Assembly (NCBI GenBank): GCA_003557445.1
Contig: PWOK01000073.1
Span: forward strand, 1-10,449
Source: Halanaerobiaceae bacterium
Lineage (GTDB): Bacteria; Bacillota_F; Halanaerobiia; Halanaerobiales; CSSED10-376
Reading direction: 5' to 3'
Length of the DNA: 10,449 nucleotides
The notes beneath the pieces were generated by a model. That model was not told the origin of the DNA. It saw only the letters and a program-made list of their open reading frames with translations, and made no database searches. Positions within the stretch are counted from its first letter, which is position 1. Every line of letters starts with the position of its first letter. The position numbers and the translations under genes are program-made. Below are positions 6,351 to 10,449 of the stretch, one piece after another.

Positions 6351-7023
6351 ATTTATAGCCCACCCCCCTGACTGTTTTTATACAATTTATATCTAATTTT
6401 TTTCTTAATCTTCTGATATGAACATCCACTGTTCTGGTGTCTCCTGAATAACTGTAATCCCAAATTTTTTCCAGTAACATATCCCTGCTTAATACATTAT
6501 TTTTATTAATCATTAAATATTTTAATAATTGAAATTCCTTGGGAGTTAATTCAATTTCATTTTCATTTATTGTAACTTCATGACTTTTTATATTTAATTT
6601 GATCCCTCCAAGATCCAAAATACCTTCCTGATTTTTTTTGTTTAGATCATTCTTCTCAATTCTTCTAAAAATTGCCTTGATTCTGGCCAGAAGTTCCCTG
6701 GGACTAAAGGGTTTTACCATATAATCATCTGCTCCAATTTCCAGTCCAACAATTTTATCAATCTCTTCTCCTTTTGCAGTTAACATAATAATTGGAATAT
6801 TATTGTATTTTGAATTATTTCTGATTTCCCTGCAAACATCAAAACCATCAATTCCGGGCAGCATTAAATCCAGGATTATTAAATCCACTTCTTCAGTTAA
6901 TTTATCCAGTCCTTCCTTACCATCACAGGCCATCCACACCTTATATCCTTCTTTTTCCAGATTAAATTTAATTAATTCCCTGATATTTTCTTCATCATCA
7001 ATTACCATAATATTTTTACTCAT
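6334..7023 (-). CDS. phoP: Phosphate-regulon response regulator, OmpR/PhoB family
   Basis: Cytoplasmic DNA-binding response regulator that is phosphorylated by its partner kinase and then binds direct repeats at phosphate-starvation promoters. At 229 aa it has a receiver domain (about 3-120) and a winged-helix domain (about 135-226). In the receiver, Asp9-Asp10 form the acidic pocket, Asp52 in LIILDLMLPGIDGFD is the phosphoacceptor, Thr82 follows in IIMLTAKGE, and Lys104 is in MVKPFSP. The output domain shows ELTPKEFQLLKYL (158-170), the recognition region DTRTVDVHIRRLRKKL (195-210) and the wing RGVGYKF (219-225). All catalytic residues are intact. The stop codon lies inside phoR, giving a 17-nt overlap and probable translational coupling. 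Assignment to phosphate rather than another signal rests on the adjacent pstSCAB-phoU operon and the repeat array in front of it. The symbol phoB would be equally fitting. Confidence 0.93.
   Translation of the reverse strand: MSKNIMVIDDEENIRELIKFNLEKEGYKVWMACDGKEGLDKLTEEVDLIILDLMLPGIDGFDVCREIRNNSKYNNIPIIMLTAKGEEIDKIVGLEIGADDYMVKPFSPRELLARIKAIFRRIEKNDLNKKNQEGILDLGGIKLNIKSHEVTINENEIELTPKEFQLLKYLMINKNNVLSRDMLLEKIWDYSYSGDTRTVDVHIRRLRKKLDINCIKTVRGVGYKFVEME
6345..6368 (-). promoter_or_regulatory. phoR ribosome binding site and TTG start inside the phoP end
   Basis: There is no in-frame ATG near the phoR start. The first candidate is TTG at 6350-6348, followed by a second TTG at 6347-6345. Upstream stands a G-rich stretch GGGGGGTGGG (6368-6359), which also encodes the conserved Arg-Gly-Val-Gly wing of PhoP. 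Spacing from the G6 run is about 12 nt, and from the last GGG about 8 nt. The next Met (residue 21) lies within the first membrane helix, so a TTG start is the best choice. Confidence 0.6.
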
Positions 7024-7068
7024 ATTTTTTCTCCCTTTTAAAATAATAATATAAGTTTTTATATATAA

Positions 7069-7077
7069 AGTATATCA
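7069..7077 (-). promoter_or_regulatory. Predicted extended -10 promoter of phoP-phoR
   Basis: The minus strand reads TGATATACT (7077-7069): an extended -10 TG, one base, then TATACT, 5 of 6 to consensus. No good -35 stands at 16-18 nt upstream. Transcription would start near 7062, giving a leader of about 39 nt. The ribosome binding site AAAAGGGAG (7039-7031) sits 7 nt before the phoP ATG. No TTAACA-type repeats are present, unlike the pstS promoter. Confidence 0.4.
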
Positions 7078-7083
7078 TAAAGA

Positions 7084-7929
7084 TTAAATAATAAAAACTC
7101 CCTCATATACAGTGCTTGCTGGCCCTGTCATGAGAACTGAATCCTTTTCTTTTCCTGACCAGTATATTTCAAGTTTTCCTCCGGGTAATTTAACATTAAC
7201 CCGGTTTTTTAAAAGGCCTTTTTTTGTGCCTGCTACTACGGCCGCACAGGCACCTGTTCCACAGGCAAGTGTAATACCAGAACCTCTTTCCCAGACCTTC
7301 ATTTTAATTTTACCGGAATTAATTATTTCGATAAATTCAACATTGGTTTTATGAGGAAATATTTTATGATTTTCTATTTTAGGACCCCAGTATGAAAGAT
7401 CAATCTTATTTATATTATTTTTAAAAATTATGGTATGGGGGTTACCCATAGAAACACAGTTAATTTCAAATGTATTTTGCTCTATATTTAATTGATAATC
7501 CTCTATAAAATTTTCCTGGTCTTTTATATTTACAGGAATATCTGATGGTTTAAACCCTGGTATTCCCATATTAACCCTTATCTGACTGCTATTATTAGAA
7601 GTTGTTATTATTTCAGGAATGATTATACCTGCTTTTGTTTCTATTTTAAATGATCTTTTGGTAGATATTTTTTTTCCAATATAGTGTGCTAAACAGCGAA
7701 TACCATTACCACACATCTCAGCTTCACTACCATCAGCATTAAATATCCTCATTTTAAAATCATTTTCTTTTTGAGATGGAGGTAAAACTATTATTAAACC
7801 ATCCCCTCCAGCTCCAAAATGACGGTCACAAATTTCTCTGGAAAAACTCTTATAATCATTGATTTTATGTTTAAACCCATTTATGATAATAAAATCATTT
7901 CCTGTTCCCTGCATTTTCGTAAAATTCAT
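7084..7929 (-). CDS. dapF: Diaminopimelate epimerase
   Basis: Cytoplasmic, cofactor-independent epimerase that converts LL-diaminopimelate to meso-diaminopimelate, the direct precursor of lysine and of peptidoglycan cross-links. At 281 aa it has the family length. The N-terminus FTKMQGTGNDF (residues 3-13) is typical. The first catalytic cysteine is Cys73 in ADGSEAEMCGNGIRCLAHY (65-83), and the second is Cys223 in GITLACGTGACAAVVAG (218-234). NPHTIIF (163-169) and WERGSGIT (213-220) are further family signatures, so both active-site halves are intact. The ATG at 7929 is supported by AAGGAG (7944-7939) at 9 nt spacing. It lies after glnA across a hairpin; I found no good separate promoter, so it may rely on read-through. 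No other lysine-pathway gene is visible, so the gene is detached from a dap operon here. Confidence 0.97.
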   Translation of the reverse strand: MNFTKMQGTGNDFIIINGFKHKINDYKSFSREICDRHFGAGGDGLIIVLPPSQKENDFKMRIFNADGSEAEMCGNGIRCLAHYIGKKISTKRSFKIETKAGIIIPEIITTSNNSSQIRVNMGIPGFKPSDIPVNIKDQENFIEDYQLNIEQNTFEINCVSMGNPHTIIFKNNINKIDLSYWGPKIENHKIFPHKTNVEFIEIINSGKIKMKVWERGSGITLACGTGACAAVVAGTKKGLLKNRVNVKLPGGKLEIYWSGKEKDSVLMTGPASTVYEGVFII

Positions 7930-7955
7930 CTATATCAACTCCTTCAATCTATTTT

Positions 7956-8018
7956 ACAAAGAATATTTGCAGGCCATTAACTGACCTGCAATATTTTTTA
8001 TTCTTTGTTATTCTTTGT
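7956..8018 (-). terminator. Extended intercistronic hairpin between glnA and dapF (terminator or attenuator)
   Basis: The core stem, read on the minus strand, is TTGCAGG (7991-7985) with CCTGCAA (7973-7967) around an 11-nt loop. An outer 10-bp stem is possible: ACAAAGAATA occurs twice in tandem on the 5' side (8018-8009 and 8008-7999) and its complement TATTCTTTGT once on the 3' side (7965-7956). The sequence after the core stem (AAATATTCTTTG) is only moderately U-rich on the minus strand. A better T-run follows the core stem on the plus strand, where no gene is present. It probably ends or attenuates glnA transcription. The dapF ribosome binding site begins about 12 nt after the last arm, so an influence on dapF expression is possible. 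Confidence 0.55.
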
Positions 8019-8020
8019 TA
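8001..8020. repeat. Perfect tandem duplication of a 10-bp unit
   Basis: TTCTTTGTTA occurs twice back to back directly after the glnA stop codon (plus-strand reading). The unit provides the duplicated arm of the intercistronic hairpin. It may be simple slippage, or it may allow two pairing registers. Confidence 0.9.
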
Positions 8021-8024
8021 TTTT

Positions 8025-9362
8025 TTAATATTTACTCAGATACTGGTCAAGTTCCCATTGATGTACCTGAGTCCTGTAATTATCCCATTCAACATTTTTG
8101 GCTTTAACAAAATGTTCTAATACATGATCTCCCAGTACATTCTGTATTACCTGATCTTCTAAAAGAAAATCAACAGCTGTTTTTATATTATCTGGCAGGC
8201 TTTGAATACCCAGTTCTGCTCTTCTGTTTGCTGACATAGAATAAATGTTTTCCAGTACTTCAGCAGGTGGCTCAATTTTATTTTTTATACCATCAAGACC
8301 GGCTTTGAGCATAACAGCAATTGCTAGATATGAATTAGCAGTTGGATCAGGATTTCTTAATTCTACCCTGGTTCCTGTACCCCTGGCAGCTGGAATTCTT
8401 ATTAGAGAACTTCTATTACTACTGGACCAGGCAAGATATACAGGTGCTTCATATCCCGGGACCAATCTTTTATAGGAATTTATTGTTGGGTTGGTTATTG
8501 CTGTAAATGCCCGGGCATGTTTTAATAATCCACCAATATAATAGTATGCTGTCTGACTGAGTCCTCTTGGATCATCAGGATCATGAAAAACATTTTCTCC
8601 ATTCTGAAATAATGACTGATGAACATGCATACCAGAACCATTTTCACCAAATAAAGGTTTGGGCATAAAGGTTGCATGTAAACCAAGTTCATGACAGATT
8701 GCTTTTACAACAAATTTAAAAGTACCAATATTATCTGCTGTTTTTAAAGCATCAGCATATTTAAAATCAATTTCATGCTGTCCGGGTGCTACTTCATGGT
8801 GTGATGTCTCTATTTGAAAACCCATTTCATCCAGAGCTAAATCAATACTTCTTCTTGCATCCTGTCCCTGATCTATTGGAGCAAGATCAAAATAACCACC
8901 TAAATCCTGAGTGTTTGTGGTTGGTCTTCCTTTTTCATCTAATTCAAAAATAAAAAATTCTGGTTCAGGACCCACATTCATACTAAAACCCATTTCCTCT
9001 GCCTCTTTTAAAACTTTTTTTAATCTATATCTGGGATCACCTGTGAAAGGTTCTCCTTCAGGGGTGTAAACATCACAGACAAACCTGCCAACTGTTCCAT
9101 CTTCTTTTTCTCTCCAGGGAAAAATCGTAAAACTATCATAATCCGGCCTTAAGTACATATCAGATTCCTGTATCCGGGTAAAACCCTCAATTGAAGAACC
9201 ATCAAACATAATTTGATTATCAAGAGCTGCTTCCAGCTGTTCAACTGTAAGAGCTACATTTTTTACAATCCCCAGAATATCTGTAAACTGCATTCTAAAA
9301 AACCTGACTTTTTTTTCTTCGGCAATTTTCAAAATTTCTTCTTTACTTAAATTTTTAGTCAT
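8025..9362 (-). CDS. glnA: Glutamine synthetase, class I-alpha
   Basis: Cytoplasmic dodecameric enzyme that joins ammonia and glutamate to glutamine using ATP, the main ammonium entry point. At 445 aa it matches the Bacillus-type GSI-alpha length. Visible signatures are the N-terminal [10 protein letters not shown] (residues 52-61), the metal-site segment [10 protein letters not shown] (131-140), [13 protein letters not shown] (188-200), [11 protein letters not shown] (241-251), the flap loop [13 protein letters not shown] with Glu305 (295-307), and [14 protein letters not shown] (332-345). Arg63 in the [10 protein letters not shown] segment corresponds to Bacillus subtilis Arg62, which is linked to feedback inhibition by glutamine. 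The insertion of GSI-beta enzymes and their adenylylation context are absent, so control by adenylyltransferase is not expected. The C-terminus [16 protein letters not shown] closely resembles the Bacillus form. No glnR-like regulator is adjacent. The gene has its own promoter and is followed by a large hairpin before dapF. Confidence 0.97.
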   Translation of the reverse strand: MTKNLSKEEILKIAEEKKVRFFRMQFTDILGIVKNVALTVEQLEAALDNQIMFDGSSIEGFTRIQESDMYLRPDYDSFTIFPWREKEDGTVGRFVCDVYTPEGEPFTGDPRYRLKKVLKEAEEMGFSMNVGPEPEFFIFELDEKGRPTTNTQDLGGYFDLAPIDQGQDARRSIDLALDEMGFQIETSHHEVAPGQHEIDFKYADALKTADNIGTFKFVVKAICHELGLHATFMPKPLFGENGSGMHVHQSLFQNGENVFHDPDDPRGLSQTAYYYIGGLLKHARAFTAITNPTINSYKRLVPGYEAPVYLAWSSSNRSSLIRIPAARGTGTRVELRNPDPTANSYLAIAVMLKAGLDGIKNKIEPPAEVLENIYSMSANRRAELGIQSLPDNIKTAVDFLLEDQVIQNVLGDHVLEHFVKAKNVEWDNYRTQVHQWELDQYLSKY

Positions 9363-9404
9363 TTTAAAACCCCTCTCAAAAGAAATATTTTTTTGTTGTT
9401 TCTA

Positions 9405-9433
9405 ATAATATCTGTAATTGTTTTTAATGTAAA
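9405..9433 (-). promoter_or_regulatory. Predicted sigma-A promoter of glnA
   Basis: On the minus strand there is a -35 hexamer TTTACA (9433-9428), a 17-nt spacer and a -10 hexamer TATTAT (9410-9405). Transcription would start near 9398, giving a leader of about 36 nt. The ribosome binding site GAGAGGGG (9377-9370) sits 7 nt before the ATG at 9362. I looked for a GlnR/TnrA-type TGTNA-N7-TNACA operator here and found none. A TGTATACA palindrome (9456-9463) lies upstream of the -35 but its role is unknown. Confidence 0.6.
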
Positions 9434-9468
9434 TAGTTAAAGGGGTTATAATACCTGTATACATGGAT

Positions 9469-9497
9469 AAAAAAACCCCTTTATAAAAATTAAAGGG
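9469..9497 (-). terminator. Intrinsic terminator of feoB
   Basis: Read on the minus strand, CCCTTTA (9497-9491) and TAAAGGG (9483-9477) form a perfect 7-bp stem around a 7-nt loop. One extra G and then seven consecutive T (9475-9469) follow. It lies about 40 nt after the feoB stop codon, the expected place for a Rho-independent terminator. It separates feoB from glnA. Confidence 0.85.
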
Positions 9498-9535
9498 CTG
9501 GTTTTATTCTTTATATTTAATTTTAAGGAAAAGTA

Positions 9536-10449
9536 TTATTTGGATAAAATATATTTTTTTATTACAATTAAAATTAATAAAAAGCCAATTATAGTAAGTC
9601 CCATATAAAACCATCCATATTCAATTATAAGACTGCCCAATCTATAAATAATACCTCCGACAACAAATGAAGTTGTTGTTGTTAATAAAAGAATACCACC
9701 TGCTATTTTTAAACTAAATTCCCTGTTTACAATAGCTAAAACCGCCACACATGGTACATAGAACAAACCAACAACTGCTGCCACAAAAAGCTGTAAGGTT
9801 GTTAAATCCATATCAATTAATGGTAAAACAGATAATTCACGGCGAAAAATACCCAGCATAAGTGGTATGGCTGCTTCTTCCGGTAATCTCAGCCAGACTG
9901 TTACTATTGGTGAAAGCAATCTACCCAGCAAATTTAAAAATCCTATTTCATAAAGAAAAGCTGCCATGGCAATAACATATATCATGGCAATTGCCCCATT
10001 AAAAATATAGTTTTTCACTCTGATCCAGATTTTTTTTCCCAGTATATTTAAAGATGGCCATAATAAATCTGGTATTTCTATAATTGTATCAGCCCTCTTA
10101 CCTTTTAAAAAAAGATTCATAATAAATGCAGATAAAATTAAAAGAATTAATGAAAAGATAAAAAGCATTAAGACAACTAAAATTGATCTTTCAGCTAACA
10201 GTGATATAAAAGCACCACTTTGAGCCACACAGGGAATTGACAGACACATAATGGTGGTAACAATTACACGCTCTTTATAGGAATTAAGTGCCCTGGTAGC
10301 TGTTATTCCTGGAATTGCACAGCCATATCCCAGTAATAAGGGGATAATACTACCACCGGATAAACCAATTTTGTTAAATATACCATCAATTAATATTCCC
10401 AGTCTTGGTAAATAACCACTATCCTCTAAAATACTGAGGGCAGTGTAAA
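9536..10449 (-). CDS. feoB: FeoB-type ferrous iron permease, C-terminal part (5' end beyond window)
   Basis: This is the membrane permease part of a FeoB-family iron(II) transporter. The reading frame stays open to the right edge, so about 303 C-terminal residues are visible and the N-terminal G domain, if present, lies outside. An internal Met codon at 10249 is not the start, because recognisable FeoB sequence continues upstream of it: EDSGYLPRLG, then KIGLSGGSIIPLLLGYGCAI (Gate family core), then ATRAL. Further motifs are SIPCVAQSGAF (first half), a GIFRRELSVLP segment, and YVPCVAVLAIVNRE (second Gate Cys). Several hydrophobic segments follow, and the protein ends in a short basic tail without a Cys-rich or winged-helix extension. 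The standard SCGAR/SCSAR motif is replaced by PCVAQ, and the usual AKE segment by RRE, which suggests a divergent FeoB subgroup. Substrate Fe2+ is inferred from the family; another divalent metal is possible. It is followed by its own terminator and is not obviously co-transcribed with glnA. Confidence 0.88.
   Translation of the reverse strand, partial: YTALSILEDSGYLPRLGILIDGIFNKIGLSGGSIIPLLLGYGCAIPGITATRALNSYKERVIVTTIMCLSIPCVAQSGAFISLLAERSILVVLMLFIFSLILLILSAFIMNLFLKGKRADTIIEIPDLLWPSLNILGKKIWIRVKNYIFNGAIAMIYVIAMAAFLYEIGFLNLLGRLLSPIVTVWLRLPEEAAIPLMLGIFRRELSVLPLIDMDLTTLQLFVAAVVGLFYVPCVAVLAIVNREFSLKIAGGILLLTTTTSFVVGGIIYRLGSLIIEYGWFYMGLTIIGFLLILIVIKKYILSK

Noticed and set aside
9363..9535. GlnR/TnrA operator or a nitrogen riboswitch before glnA
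   Set aside because: No TGTNA-N7-TNACA match was found, and the predicted leader of about 36 nt is too short for a riboswitch. TGTATACA alone is too short to assign.
9536..10249. A complete 237-aa membrane protein starting at the Met at 10249
   Set aside because: The frame continues upstream to the window edge with clear FeoB sequence (GYGCAIP, EDSGYLPRLG), so the Met is internal and the gene is partial.

Overview
This 10.4 kb window is AT-rich and every convincing gene lies on the minus strand, so it is read from right to left. The organism looks like a low-GC Gram-positive-type anaerobe of the Firmicutes/Halanaerobiales kind. The evidence is A/T-ending codons, strong AGGAGG-type ribosome binding sites, two TTG codons at predicted starts, a GSI-alpha glutamine synthetase of the Bacillus type, a PhoP/PhoR pair with a PAS-containing kinase, and a PstS lipoprotein. 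The taxonomic placement is inference from sequence style, not from a search.

Layout in transcription order. (1) 10449-9536: the C-terminal part of a FeoB-type ferrous iron permease, cut by the window edge and closed by a clean intrinsic terminator. (2) 9362-8025: glnA, class I-alpha glutamine synthetase, with its own sigma-A-type promoter. (3) An intercistronic hairpin with one duplicated arm. (4) 7929-7084: dapF, diaminopimelate epimerase. (5) 7023-4563: phoP-phoR, a phosphate-responsive two-component system with a 17-nt overlap, ended by a terminator. (6) 4501-4426: a regulatory region with TTAACA-like hexamers at an 11-bp pitch, read here as PhoP binding sites, followed by an extended -10. 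(7) 4402-238: pstS-pstC-pstA-pstB-phoU, a complete high-affinity phosphate transport operon with its accessory regulator PhoU. (8) 237-1: no gene; it holds a strong hairpin without a U-tract and possible leftward promoters.

How the genes work together: PstS captures phosphate outside the membrane, PstC and PstA form the channel, and PstB powers uptake. PhoU is thought to couple transporter state to the PhoR kinase. PhoR phosphorylates PhoP, which would bind the repeat array before pstS and activate the transporter genes when phosphate is scarce. The regulator pair lies directly upstream of its presumed target operon, and its terminator touches the first binding repeat. glnA (nitrogen assimilation), dapF (lysine and peptidoglycan precursor) and feoB (iron) are ordinary neighbours without an obvious functional link.

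The region is mainly conserved core metabolism and transport. I do not see a defence system, mobile element, CRISPR array, tRNA, rRNA or clear new system. The items most worth a second look are the phased Pho-box array, the glnA-dapF hairpin with alternative arms, the orphan hairpin after phoU, and the divergent FeoB gate motifs.
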